A DNA stretch of 64,000 bases from Nocardioides glacieisoli (GTDB taxonomy: Bacteria > Actinomycetota > Actinomycetes > Propionibacteriales > Nocardioidaceae): the NCBI RefSeq assembly GCF_004137245.1, contig NZ_SDWS01000003.1, positions 1 through 64,000 on the forward strand, in the 5' to 3' direction. Positions within the stretch are counted from its first letter, which is position 1; every line of letters starts with the position of its first letter. The notes under the pieces were generated by a model, which saw nothing but the letters and a program-made list of their open reading frames with translations, made no database searches and was not told where the DNA came from. This document shows positions 1-8,455 of this stretch, piece after piece. Position numbers and translations under genes: made by a program.

Positions 1-28
1 TGAATGGAACCTGTCGGTCCCTTCCAAG

Positions 29-42
29 CACCTCCGGAGGTG
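29..42. other. 14-bp perfect palindrome at window edge
   Basis: CACCTCCGGAGGTG reads the same on both strands. It lies just beyond the stop of the minus-strand aminotransferase gene that ends at 71. It could be part of a transcript-end hairpin or a protein-binding site, but it has no loop and no following T run, so it is not a classic terminator. Positions 1-70 contain no gene that I can support. Confidence 0.3.
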
Positions 43-70
43 TCCCGTGAAGGACTAACCCCGACCTATA

Positions 71-1438
71 TCAGCCGGTGAGGGCCTCCACGGCAGCACG
101 GAAGACCGACGTGTGCGCGTCGACGTCGGCCTGGGTGTGGAACGGCGAGAACAGCGACATGTTGTGGAAGGGGGCCAGCAGCACGCCGCGGTTGACGGTC
201 CAGAGGTGGAAGAAGGCGTCGAGCTCCTCGTCGACGGCCTCCGCGGCCTCCGCGCCGGCCCGCGGGGGCGGGCAGAACCAGTACTCGGCACGGCAGCCGA
301 GCCGCTGGACGTGCCAGGGGAGCCGGTGGTCGTCGATCACGCCCTGGATGCCGTCGGTGAACGACTCGGCCAGAGGGATCGCGACGTCGAAGTCCTCCTG
401 CCGCAACGCGGACGACAGTGTCGCGCGGACGGCAGCCATCGCGAGCGCCGAGCCCGACAGCGTGCCCCCGACGCCGGCCACGTCGATGTCGTGGCCGAGC
501 ATCGGTCCCTCCAGCCGTGCCGCGACCTCCGCGGTCATGCCGTAGGCCGCCACCGGGATGCCCCCGCCGATCGGCTTGCCGATCACCACGAAGTCGGGGT
601 CGAGGTCCCAGGCCGCGGTCGCACCGCCCGGTCCGGCGCAGATCGTGTGCGTCTCGTCGTTGACCAGCAGCACGCCGTGCCTGCGGGTGATCTCGCGGAC
701 GCCGGCCAGGTAGCCCTCGTCGGGCAGCACGATGCCGATGTTGGTGAGCGCGGGCTCCATGAGCAGGCACGCGACGTCGCCCTCGGCGAGACGGGAGTCG
801 AGCGCGTCGAGGTCGTTGAAGGGCACGACCGCGGTCGTCACGGCGACGTCGACCTGTGGGCCCAGCGCGCCCGGTCGGGCCACCACTCGGTCGCCCGCGC
901 GGCCGTGCTCGAGCACGCCCAGCGTCTCGTCGACCGTGCCGTGGTAGCACCAGTCCATGACCGCGATCCGCGGCCGACCCGTGAGGTGGCGGGCGAAGCG
1001 CAGCACGAACCGGTTGGCGTCGGTGGCCGTCATCGCCATCTGCCAGCGGGGCAGGCCGAAGCGACGGCTGAGCTCGGCGGCGACCCAGGTCGCGTCGGTC
1101 GAGGGGAGCATCGTGGTGATGCCGCGCTCGGTGCGCTCACGCACGGCCTCGGCGACCGCCGGTAGGCAGTGGCCGGTCATCGACCCGGTGTCTCCGAGGC
1201 ACAGGTCGACGTAGTCGAGGCCGTCGACGTCGGTGAACCGGCCTCCACCGGCCGACTCGACGAAGAGCGGGAACGACCCCGGCCACCGCGTCATCCAGGG
1301 CATCGGCACGCCCGCCAGTAGGTGCTCACCCGCGGCGGTCGCGAGGTGGGCCGAGGTCGGGTGCAGGTCGATGAACCGCTGCTCCTCCTCGGCGTGGAGC
1401 GCGGCCAGCCGGGTGCGGTCGACCTCCGCCGCCGTCAC
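71..1438 (-). CDS. Class III (GSA-type) PLP-dependent aminotransferase
   Basis: The 455-residue product belongs to the fold-type I, class III aminotransferases and resembles glutamate-1-semialdehyde aminomutase-like enzymes. Visible signs are the cofactor-Asp region (VNDETHT) and the PLP lysine in FVVIGKPIGGG. I place the start at GTG 1438 because a GAGGGGGG Shine-Dalgarno lies 6-8 nt upstream. Longer readings run back into the preceding gene. It follows gabD by 10 bp and is the last gene of the polyamine/GABA run. The true substrate is unknown. Heme biosynthesis is unlikely in this context, and an omega-amino acid or an amine from the same pathway is a reasonable guess. Confidence 0.8.
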   Translation of the reverse strand: MTAAEVDRTRLAALHAEEEQRFIDLHPTSAHLATAAGEHLLAGVPMPWMTRWPGSFPLFVESAGGGRFTDVDGLDYVDLCLGDTGSMTGHCLPAVAEAVRERTERGITTMLPSTDATWVAAELSRRFGLPRWQMAMTATDANRFVLRFARHLTGRPRIAVMDWCYHGTVDETLGVLEHGRAGDRVVARPGALGPQVDVAVTTAVVPFNDLDALDSRLAEGDVACLLMEPALTNIGIVLPDEGYLAGVREITRRHGVLLVNDETHTICAGPGGATAAWDLDPDFVVIGKPIGGGIPVAAYGMTAEVAARLEGPMLGHDIDVAGVGGTLSGSALAMAAVRATLSSALRQEDFDVAIPLAESFTDGIQGVIDDHRLPWHVQRLGCRAEYWFCPPPRAGAEAAEAVDEELDAFFHLWTVNRGVLLAPFHNMSLFSPFHTQADVDAHTSVFRAAVEALTG

Positions 1439-1448
1439 AGTGCCCCCC

Positions 1449-2909
1449 TCACAGGGCGCTGCCGACGTACTTGGTCTCGAGGTACTCCTCGATGCCCTCG
1501 AATCCGCCCTCACGGCCGAACCCGGACTGCTTCACGCCGCCGAAGGGCGCCGCCGGGTTGGACACGATGCCGGTGTTGACGCCGACCATGCCGAACTCCA
1601 GCGCCTCGCTGACCCGGATCACGCGGGCGTGGCCCTGCGAGAACAGGTAGGCGACCAAGCCGTAGTCCGTGTCGTTGGCGCGCGCGATCGCCTCCTCCTC
1701 GCTGTCGAAGGTGGTGACCGGCGCAACCGGGCCGAAGATCTCCTCGCGGAACACCCGCGCCGACGCGGGTACGTCGACGAGCACCGTCGGCGGGTAGAAG
1801 AAGCCCGGGCCGTCGGGGATCTCGCCGCCGACGACCGCGCGGGCACCGGCCGAGACCGCGTCGGTGACGAGCTCGTGCACGCCGTTGCGCGCCTTCGCGG
1901 TGATGAGCGGGCCGACGTCGACGCCCTCCTGCGTGCCGTCGCCGACGGTGAGCGCACCCATCCGCTCGGCGAGCCGGCGGGAGAACTCGTCCGCGACCGA
2001 CGTGTGCACGAGGAAGCGGTTGGCGGAGGTGCATGCCTCGCCGATATTGCGCATCTTCGCGAGCATCGCCCCGTCGACGGCGGCGTCGAGGTCGGCGTCG
2101 TCGAACACGATGAACGGGGCGTTGCCGCCGAGCTCCATCGAGACCCGCAGCAGCTGGTCGGAAGCCTGGGCGACGAGCTTCTTGCCCACTGCGGTCGACC
2201 CGGTGAACGTGAGCTTGCGCAGCCGCGGGTCGGTGATGATCGGTTCGCACACGCCACCGGAGTCGGTCGTGGTCACGACGTTGAGCACGCCCTTCGGCAG
2301 GCCGACCTCCTCGAGCAGCGCGCCGAGCGCGAGCATGGTCAGGGGCGTCTCGTGGGCCGGCTTGACGACCATCGTGCAACCGGCCGCGATGGCCGGCCCG
2401 ATCTTGCGGGTGCCCATCGCGAGCGGGAAGTTCCAGGGCGTGATCATCAGCGTCGGCCCGACGGGGCCCTTCATGGTGATCAGCCGGGTGTTGCCGGCGG
2501 GCGCCTGGGCGTAGCGGCCGTGGATGCGCACCGCCTCCTCGGAGAACCACCGGAAGAACTCGGCGCCGTAGGCCACCTCGCCCTTCGCCTCCGCGAGCGC
2601 CTTGCCCATCTCGAGCGTCATCAGCCGCCCGAAGTCGTCGGCGCGCTCGGTGAGCAGCTCGAAGGCGCTGCGCAGGATCTCGCCGCGCTTGCGGGGCTCG
2701 GTCGCGCGCCACTCGCGCTGGGCGTCGGCGGCCGCGGCCAGTGCGCGCTCGCCGTCGGCCGGCGTGCCGTCGGCGATGCTGGTCAGCACCTCGCCGGTGG
2801 CTGGGTTGCTGACCTCGAAGGTGGCGCCACCGCTGGCGTCGACCCACTCGCCGCCGATGAACAGCTGGTTCGGGACGGTCTCGATGAGGGACTGGTTCTG
2901 GTCGGCCAT
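1449..2909 (-). CDS. gabD: NAD(P)-dependent succinate-semialdehyde dehydrogenase
   Basis: The 486-residue aldehyde dehydrogenase has the family landmarks: the oxyanion Asn in TPWNFP (about residue 160), the general base Glu in MELGG (E259) and the nucleophile Cys in GEACTSANR (C293). It oxidises succinate semialdehyde to succinate, the last step of GABA degradation. Its ATG overlaps the gabT stop by one base (TGATG), so the two are translationally coupled. The Gln normally before the Cys (GQxC) is Glu here, a modest deviation. Assignment as GabD rather than another ALDH rests on similarity plus the directly upstream GABA aminotransferase. Confidence 0.88.
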   Translation of the reverse strand: MADQNQSLIETVPNQLFIGGEWVDASGGATFEVSNPATGEVLTSIADGTPADGERALAAAADAQREWRATEPRKRGEILRSAFELLTERADDFGRLMTLEMGKALAEAKGEVAYGAEFFRWFSEEAVRIHGRYAQAPAGNTRLITMKGPVGPTLMITPWNFPLAMGTRKIGPAIAAGCTMVVKPAHETPLTMLALGALLEEVGLPKGVLNVVTTTDSGGVCEPIITDPRLRKLTFTGSTAVGKKLVAQASDQLLRVSMELGGNAPFIVFDDADLDAAVDGAMLAKMRNIGEACTSANRFLVHTSVADEFSRRLAERMGALTVGDGTQEGVDVGPLITAKARNGVHELVTDAVSAGARAVVGGEIPDGPGFFYPPTVLVDVPASARVFREEIFGPVAPVTTFDSEEEAIARANDTDYGLVAYLFSQGHARVIRVSEALEFGMVGVNTGIVSNPAAPFGGVKQSGFGREGGFEGIEEYLETKYVGSAL

Positions 2910-4261
2910 CAGTCCACCTTGCCACTGGCGGCAGCATCGAACGCCGCCTCGAAGATGTCGAGCCCCTCGCTCAGCAGGTCGTCGCCGATCGCGAGCGGCG
3001 GGAGGAAGCGGAAGACGTTGCCGAAGGTGCCACAGGTGAGCGTCACCAGGCCCTGTGCCGAGCACGCCCGGTGCACGGCTCCGGCGAGGGCGGCGTCCGG
3101 CGTACGACCGGGGCCGTCGCTGACGAGCTCGACCGCGAGCATCGCGCCGCGTCCGCGGATCTCGCCGACGCGGTCGGGGTGCCGGTCGGCGATCGCCCGG
3201 AGGCGGGGGACGAAGGCGGCCTCGATCGCGCGGGCGCGGGCCGGGAGGTCCTCGGCCTCCATCGTCTCGATGGCGGCGAGCGCAGCCGCGCACGCGACCG
3301 GGTTGCCGCCGTACGTGCCGCCGAGCCCGCCGACGTGGACGGAGTCCATCACGTCGGCGCGACCGGTCACCGCCGCGAGCGGGAGGCCGCCGGCCATCCC
3401 CTTCGCGGTGGTCACCAGGTCGGGCACGACGCCCTCGTGGTCGCAGGCGAACCAGTCGCCCGTGCGCGCGAAGCCGGTCTGGATCTCGTCGGCGATGAAG
3501 AGGATCCCGTTGTCCCGGCACCACTCGGCGACGCGGGGGAGCCAGCCCGGTGGCGGCACGATGAACCCGCCCTCGCCCTGGATCGGCTCGATCAGGACGG
3601 CGGCGCACTGGTCCTCGCCCACCTGCGCGTGGACGGTGTTGACGAAGGCCTCGAACGCCTCGTCGGCGCAGGCCTCGGCACCGCCCGGCCAGCGGTAGGG
3701 GTAGGCCATCGGCGCGCGGTAGATCTCGCCGGCGAAGGGCCCGAAGCCGTGCTTGTAGGGCATGTTCTTCGCGGTCAGCGCCATCGTCAGGTTCGTACGC
3801 CCGTGGTAGGCGTGGTCGAAGACGACGACCGCGTCGCGGCCCGTGTGGTGGCGCGCGACCTTGACCGCGTTCTCCACCGCCTCGGCGCCGGAGTTGAAGA
3901 GCGCCGAGCGCTTCTCGTGGCTGCCCGGGGTGAGCTCGGCGAGCTTCTCGCAGACCTGGATGTACTCCTCGTAGGGAGTGACCATGAAGCAGGTGTGGGT
4001 GAAGTCGGCGACCTGGCGCTGCACCGCCTCGACCACGCGGGGAGCGGCGTTGCCGACGGTGGTCACCGCGATGCCGGAGCCGAAGTCGATGAGCTGGTTG
4101 CCGTCGACGTCGCGGAGGATGCCGCCGCCGGCTCGCTCGACGTACACCGGCAGCGTGGTGCCGACGCCGGCGGAGACCGCCGCGACCTTGCGGGCCTGGA
4201 GCTCCTGCGAGCGCGGGCCGGGGATCGCGGTGGCGAGGATGCGTTCCTGGGAGAGTGTCAT
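2909..4261 (-). CDS. gabT: 4-aminobutyrate aminotransferase
   Basis: The 450-residue class III aminotransferase has the SGAEAVENAVK substrate/PLP-phosphate region (about 124-134), the cofactor Asp in FIADEIQTG (D258) and the PLP Lys in TTAKGMAGG (K287). It transfers the amino group of GABA to 2-oxoglutarate, giving succinate semialdehyde for the adjacent gabD product. The start ATG at 4261 overlaps the stop of the upstream saccharopine-dehydrogenase-family gene by 4 bp (ATGA). Length and motifs match actinobacterial GabT well. Confidence 0.92.
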   Translation of the reverse strand: MTLSQERILATAIPGPRSQELQARKVAAVSAGVGTTLPVYVERAGGGILRDVDGNQLIDFGSGIAVTTVGNAAPRVVEAVQRQVADFTHTCFMVTPYEEYIQVCEKLAELTPGSHEKRSALFNSGAEAVENAVKVARHHTGRDAVVVFDHAYHGRTNLTMALTAKNMPYKHGFGPFAGEIYRAPMAYPYRWPGGAEACADEAFEAFVNTVHAQVGEDQCAAVLIEPIQGEGGFIVPPPGWLPRVAEWCRDNGILFIADEIQTGFARTGDWFACDHEGVVPDLVTTAKGMAGGLPLAAVTGRADVMDSVHVGGLGGTYGGNPVACAAALAAIETMEAEDLPARARAIEAAFVPRLRAIADRHPDRVGEIRGRGAMLAVELVSDGPGRTPDAALAGAVHRACSAQGLVTLTCGTFGNVFRFLPPLAIGDDLLSEGLDIFEAAFDAAASGKVD

Positions 4262-5538
4262 CGTTCCTCCATCCCCCAGGGGCTTCCGTACCCCTCGGGC
4301 TTCGGTGCGGCGAGCAGGTCGAGGAAGGGCTTCGGGGGAAGCGCCTCCGGGCCGAGCACACCGGTGCCCGACCAGGTGCCGTCGGCGAGCAGCTCCAGCG
4401 CGACGACGGGGTTGATCGCGGTCTGCCACACGACGCACTGGGCGCCGTAGTCGCGCATCGAGTCGGCGTTGTCGACCACGTGGTAGAGGTACGTCGACCG
4501 TGGCGCGCCGTCCTTGCCGGTGCCGGTGACGAAGAGGCCGGCGCAGGTCTTGCCCTCCATCCGCGGCCCGATCGTGGCGGGGTCGGGCAGGCAGGCGGCG
4601 ACCACGTCGCGCGGCGAGACCTGGACGCCCTTGACGGTGACCGGCTCGGTCGAGTCGAGGCCGAGCGTGTGGAGGGTGCGGAGGATCGAGATCATCTCCT
4701 CGCCCAGGCCGTACTTGAACGTCACCCGGTCGGCGTCGACCCAGCGCGGCATGAGGAGCACCTCCTCGTGCTCGACGTGCACGCACTCCACCGGGCCGAT
4801 GCCGTCGGGGAAGTCGAACACCTCGGGCTCGGAGAACGGCGGCAGGGTGAAGAAGCCCTGCTCCAGGTCGCCGGCCGCGCGCTCGCGCTCCCACACCACG
4901 GGCGGGTTGAGGCACTCCTCGATGATCGTCCACATCGAGAAGCCGGGCGCGAAGACCTCGTTGCCGTCGTCGTCGCGGATCACCAGGTTGGCGCCGTCGC
5001 GGGTGCCGAGCTCGTCGATGTGGTCGAAGAGCTCGTCGGCGGCGTAGCGCGCGAACACGTCGGACAGGCCGGGCTCGACGCCGATCCCGAGCAGCGCCAG
5101 GCGACCGGCCGACTCCCACTCGCCGGCCCGGGCGAACTGCTCGTCGCCGAGCTTGACCCCGACCTCCTCGTAGGGCCGGTCGGGGTGGCGCACGGACAGG
5201 CTCATCGCCATGTCGAGGTAGTCGGCGTCGGCGGCGAGCGCGCCGCTGAAGATCGGTATCACGAACCGCGGGTCGACGGCGTTGAAGACGTGCGTGGCAC
5301 GCACCTCGCGGGCGAGGGCCGCTACGGCGTCGGCGTCCGACGCATCGACCTGTGCGGCGACGAAGCGCTCCTCGCCCGCACGTCGCCCGGTGGCCGCGGC
5401 GACGGTGTGCTCGGCGCGGCCGAGGTCGTAGTCGGCGACGACCCAGGCCTCGAAGAAGTCGCGCTCGACCGCGATCCGGGCCGCGGCGTCACCGACGCCC
5501 CCGGCTCCGACCATCAGGACGCGCATCGGCTCGGGCAT
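4258..5538 (-). CDS. Saccharopine dehydrogenase-family oxidoreductase (lysine 6-dehydrogenase-like fold)
   Basis: The 426-residue protein begins with a Rossmann NAD(P) site (VLMVGAGGVGDAAAR, about 8-22) and continues into the mixed catalytic domain of the saccharopine dehydrogenase/lysine 6-dehydrogenase family. It has the characteristic GIGVEPGLSD segment near residue 150. It sits between the polyamine importer genes and gabT and overlaps gabT by 4 bp, so it is very likely part of the same catabolic route. Putrescine-to-succinate does not need it. Plausible roles are oxidative deamination of lysine or a diamine, or handling of a carboxylated polyamine. The exact reaction cannot be read from sequence. 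Confidence 0.8.
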   Translation of the reverse strand: MPEPMRVLMVGAGGVGDAAARIAVERDFFEAWVVADYDLGRAEHTVAAATGRRAGEERFVAAQVDASDADAVAALAREVRATHVFNAVDPRFVIPIFSGALAADADYLDMAMSLSVRHPDRPYEEVGVKLGDEQFARAGEWESAGRLALLGIGVEPGLSDVFARYAADELFDHIDELGTRDGANLVIRDDDGNEVFAPGFSMWTIIEECLNPPVVWERERAAGDLEQGFFTLPPFSEPEVFDFPDGIGPVECVHVEHEEVLLMPRWVDADRVTFKYGLGEEMISILRTLHTLGLDSTEPVTVKGVQVSPRDVVAACLPDPATIGPRMEGKTCAGLFVTGTGKDGAPRSTYLYHVVDNADSMRDYGAQCVVWQTAINPVVALELLADGTWSGTGVLGPEALPPKPFLDLLAAPKPEGYGSPWGMEER

Positions 5539-5577
5539 GGTGCTCCTTGCTGTTGTAGTGCTCAGCTGGTGTGGTGC

Positions 5578-6432
5578 TCAGTCCTTGAGCCGGTTCGCCC
5601 GCAGCGAGCTGACGCCCTGCGCGCCGACGACGAGCAGGACGGCGATCACGAACATCGAGAAGCCGATGACGTTGGCCTCGGCGGGGATGCCGCGGCGGGA
5701 GGCGACGTAGACGAACTTCGGGAACGTGGACTCGTTGCCCGAGACGAAGTTGGTGATGATGAAGTCGTCGAAGGACAGCGAGAACGCCAGCATCGCGGCG
5801 CCCGCGATGCCCGGCAGGATCAGCGGGAAGGTGACCTTCCAGAAGGTCTGCATCGGGCTGGCGTAGAGGTCCTGCGCCGCCTCCTCGATCCGGGGGTCGA
5901 GGGACTGGATCCGTGCCTTGACCGTGACGACCACGAAGCTCAGGCAGAACATGATGTGGGCGAAGACGATCGTGGTGAAGCCCAGGCTGAGCCCGATGTT
6001 GGAGAAGCCCTGCACGAAGATCGTCAGCAGCGCGGCACCCATCACGATCTCGGGCGTCGCCATCGGCACGAAGATCAGCACGTTGCTGGCCTGCTTGCCG
6101 CGGAAGCGGTAGCGGACCATCGCCAGCGCCATCAGGGTGCCGAGCACCGTCGCGACGAGCGTGGAGATCGCGCCGACCTGCAGCGAGGTCACCAGCGAGC
6201 CGCACACGCCGGGCACACCGCACGGGTCCTGCCAGTGCTCCCACGTGAAGCCCTGCCACACGATGTTGGTCTTGCCATGGTCGTTGAACGAGAACGCGAA
6301 CGTGTAGGCCACCGGCAGGAAGAGGTAGAGCAGCACCAGGATCGCGGACAGCATCGCGAAGTGGTTGGCCAGCCAGATCTGCGCGCGCTTGGCCGTGGAG
6401 GGCCGGTAGGGGGTCGTCGTCGTGGAGGTCAT
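5578..6432 (-). CDS. potC: Spermidine/putrescine-type ABC transporter permease (PotC-like)
   Basis: The 284-residue inner-membrane permease has six predicted membrane segments and the EAA loop (DPRIEEAAQDLYAS) that docks on the ATPase. It is the PotC-type partner of the permease encoded immediately upstream; only one base separates the two genes. With PotB-, PotA- and PotD-like proteins it forms a polyamine importer. The substrate assignment is supported by the neighbouring putrescine and GABA catabolic enzymes. Confidence 0.88.
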   Translation of the reverse strand: MTSTTTTPYRPSTAKRAQIWLANHFAMLSAILVLLYLFLPVAYTFAFSFNDHGKTNIVWQGFTWEHWQDPCGVPGVCGSLVTSLQVGAISTLVATVLGTLMALAMVRYRFRGKQASNVLIFVPMATPEIVMGAALLTIFVQGFSNIGLSLGFTTIVFAHIMFCLSFVVVTVKARIQSLDPRIEEAAQDLYASPMQTFWKVTFPLILPGIAGAAMLAFSLSFDDFIITNFVSGNESTFPKFVYVASRRGIPAEANVIGFSMFVIAVLLVVGAQGVSSLRANRLKD

Positions 6433-6433
6433 C

Positions 6434-7345
6434 TCACACCAGCTCCTCGGTGCCGAAGCGGCGAACGTAGAGGAAGACCATGACGAGGATCGCCGCCATC
6501 AGGGTGAACGACAGCGCGGCAGCGACCGGGTAGCCGCCCGGGATGGCGAGGAACTGGTCGTTGATGACGTTGCCGACCATCTTCCCGCGTTGGGGGCCGA
6601 GCAGCTCCATGTTGACGAAGTCGCCCGCCGCCGGGATGAAGGTCAGCAGGGTCCCGGCGAGGACGCCGGGCATCGACATCGGCAGGGTCACGGTGCGGAA
6701 CGTCGTGAAGCCGTTGGCGTAGAGGTCTCCACCGGCCTCGATCACGCGCGGATCGGCGCGCTCGAGGGAGGCGTAGATCGGCAGCACCATGAAGGGGAGG
6801 AAGTTGTAGGTGAGGCCCGCGACCACCGCGAGTGGCGTGTTGATGATGTTGCCGCCCGGCAGCACATTCAAGAAGTTGAGGGTGCCGGCGACCCACCCCT
6901 CGTCGGCGAGGATCTGGGACCACGCGAAGGTGCGCAGGATGAACGAGGTGAAGAACGGCGCGATGACGCAGATCATCATCAGGTTGCGCCACTTGCCCGC
7001 CTTGAACGCCATCGCGTAGGCGAGCGGGTAGGCCACGACGAAGGCCAGGAACGTCGCGAGCCCGGCGTAGAGGAACGAGCGCGCGAAGTGTGGGGCGTAG
7101 TCGGTCAGCGCCGCTGCGTAGTTCTGGAAGTTGACGTCGCGGTAGTAGTAGCCGGGGAAGCCGGGGTAGCGGCTCTGCAGGCTGACGGCTGCCAGCTGGA
7201 CCAGCGGCAGGACGAAGAAGACCCCGAGCCACAGCGCGCCCGGGAGCAGCAGGAGGTACGCCGTCCAGCCCCGCTTCGTCGCCTCCGGTGCGGGTGGCGC
7301 CGGGGTGACGTCCGGGTCGCCGGCGACGTGGGCCAGGGCGCTCAC
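6434..7345 (-). CDS. potB: Spermidine/putrescine-type ABC transporter permease (PotB-like)
   Basis: The 303-residue permease has a first membrane segment beginning near residue 30 (AYLLLLPGALWLG), further hydrophobic spans, and an EAA-type loop (DPRVIEAGGDLYANG). I place the start at GTG 7345, which overlaps the potA stop by 4 bp (GTGA). Longer readings only extend into potA sequence in another frame. It pairs with the downstream PotC-like permease. Confidence 0.87.
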   Translation of the reverse strand: MSALAHVAGDPDVTPAPPAPEATKRGWTAYLLLLPGALWLGVFFVLPLVQLAAVSLQSRYPGFPGYYYRDVNFQNYAAALTDYAPHFARSFLYAGLATFLAFVVAYPLAYAMAFKAGKWRNLMMICVIAPFFTSFILRTFAWSQILADEGWVAGTLNFLNVLPGGNIINTPLAVVAGLTYNFLPFMVLPIYASLERADPRVIEAGGDLYANGFTTFRTVTLPMSMPGVLAGTLLTFIPAAGDFVNMELLGPQRGKMVGNVINDQFLAIPGGYPVAAALSFTLMAAILVMVFLYVRRFGTEELV

Positions 7346-8454
7346 CTCTGGGCCGTCTCGTCGTCCACCGGGACGCCGAAGGCGTGACCGGGGTTCCAGG
7401 TCAGCCACACCTCGTCCCCGGGCCGGAGGTCGAGGGGCTCGACGTCGAGGTTCTGCTCGTAGCAGCTCCACGTGGTTCCGCTCGGCATGTCGACGAGGTA
7501 GCTGGTGGCGACGCCGAGGAAGGACACGTCGCGCACGACGCCCTTCACGTCGTTGCCGGCACCCTCGGGCTGGCTGCGCGAGACCGTCACCTTCTCGGGA
7601 CGTACGCCGAAGAGCACCTCGCCCTCGTGCACCTGCGAGCGCGACTTGAGGATCTTCACCGGCGTGCCGAGGACGTCGGCGACGAGGTGGTCGCCGTCGG
7701 TGTCCTTGATGGTGCCCACCCCGGTGTTGGCCTGGCCGAGGAAGTTGGCGACGAACCGCGTGCGCGGGAGGTCGTAGAGCGCAGCCGGTGCGCCGAGCTG
7801 CTCGATGTGGCCCTTGTTCATCACCGCGACGGTGTCGGCCATGGTCATGGCCTCCTCCTGGTCGTGGGTGACGTGGATGAAGGTGAGCCCGACCTCGGTC
7901 TGGATGCGCTTGAGCTCGACCTGCATCTCGCGGCGCAGCTTGAGGTCGAGGGCGCCGAGCGGCTCGTCGAGCAGCAGCACCTCCGGGTGGTTGACCAGGG
8001 CGCGGGCCAGGGCGACGCGCTGCTGCTGGCCGCCGGAGAGCTGGGAGGGCTTGCGGCCGGCGAACTGCGTCATCTGCACCAGCTCGAGCGCCTCGTCGGT
8101 GCGCGTCGCGGCATCCTTGTCCTTGCGGCGCTTGGGACCGAACGCGACGTTGTCCTTGATGCTCAGGTGCGGGAAGAGCGCGTAGGACTGGAACACCGTG
8201 TTGACCGGTCGCTCGTAGGGACGCGACCCGGTCAGGTCGGTGTCACCGATCATCACCCGGCCGGCGGTGGGCTGCTCGAGCCCGGCGATCATCCGCAGGG
8301 TCGTGGTCTTGCCGCAGCCGGAGGGACCGAGCAGGGCGAAGAACGAGCCACGGGGGACGTGCAGGTCGATGTCGTCGACGGCGGTGAAGTCACCGAACGC
8401 CTTGGTCACCTTGTCGAGCTGGAGGTCGCCTCGCGCCTCGCGGAATCCCGCCAT
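7342..8454 (-). CDS. potA: Polyamine ABC transporter ATP-binding protein (PotA-like)
   Basis: The 370-residue ATPase has Walker A GPSGCGKT (43-50), a Q-loop (VFQSYALFP), signature LSGGQQQR, Walker B VLLLDEP and the switch His in [12 protein letters not shown]-terminal TOBE-like domain follows, typical of the PotA/MalK group. It energises the two permeases encoded downstream, and its stop overlaps the potB start. One base separates it from the upstream binding-protein gene. Confidence 0.92.
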   Translation of the reverse strand: MAGFREARGDLQLDKVTKAFGDFTAVDDIDLHVPRGSFFALLGPSGCGKTTTLRMIAGLEQPTAGRVMIGDTDLTGSRPYERPVNTVFQSYALFPHLSIKDNVAFGPKRRKDKDAATRTDEALELVQMTQFAGRKPSQLSGGQQQRVALARALVNHPEVLLLDEPLGALDLKLRREMQVELKRIQTEVGLTFIHVTHDQEEAMTMADTVAVMNKGHIEQLGAPAALYDLPRTRFVANFLGQANTGVGTIKDTDGDHLVADVLGTPVKILKSRSQVHEGEVLFGVRPEKVTVSRSQPEGAGNDVKGVVRDVSFLGVATSYLVDMPSGTTWSCYEQNLDVEPLDLRPGDEVWLTWNPGHAFGVPVDDETAQR

Positions 8455-8455
8455 G

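Noticed and set aside
1233..3698. Open frame of about 820 codons antisense to gabD and gabT
   Set aside because: Shadow of well-conserved enzymes on the other strand; no start signal and biased composition.
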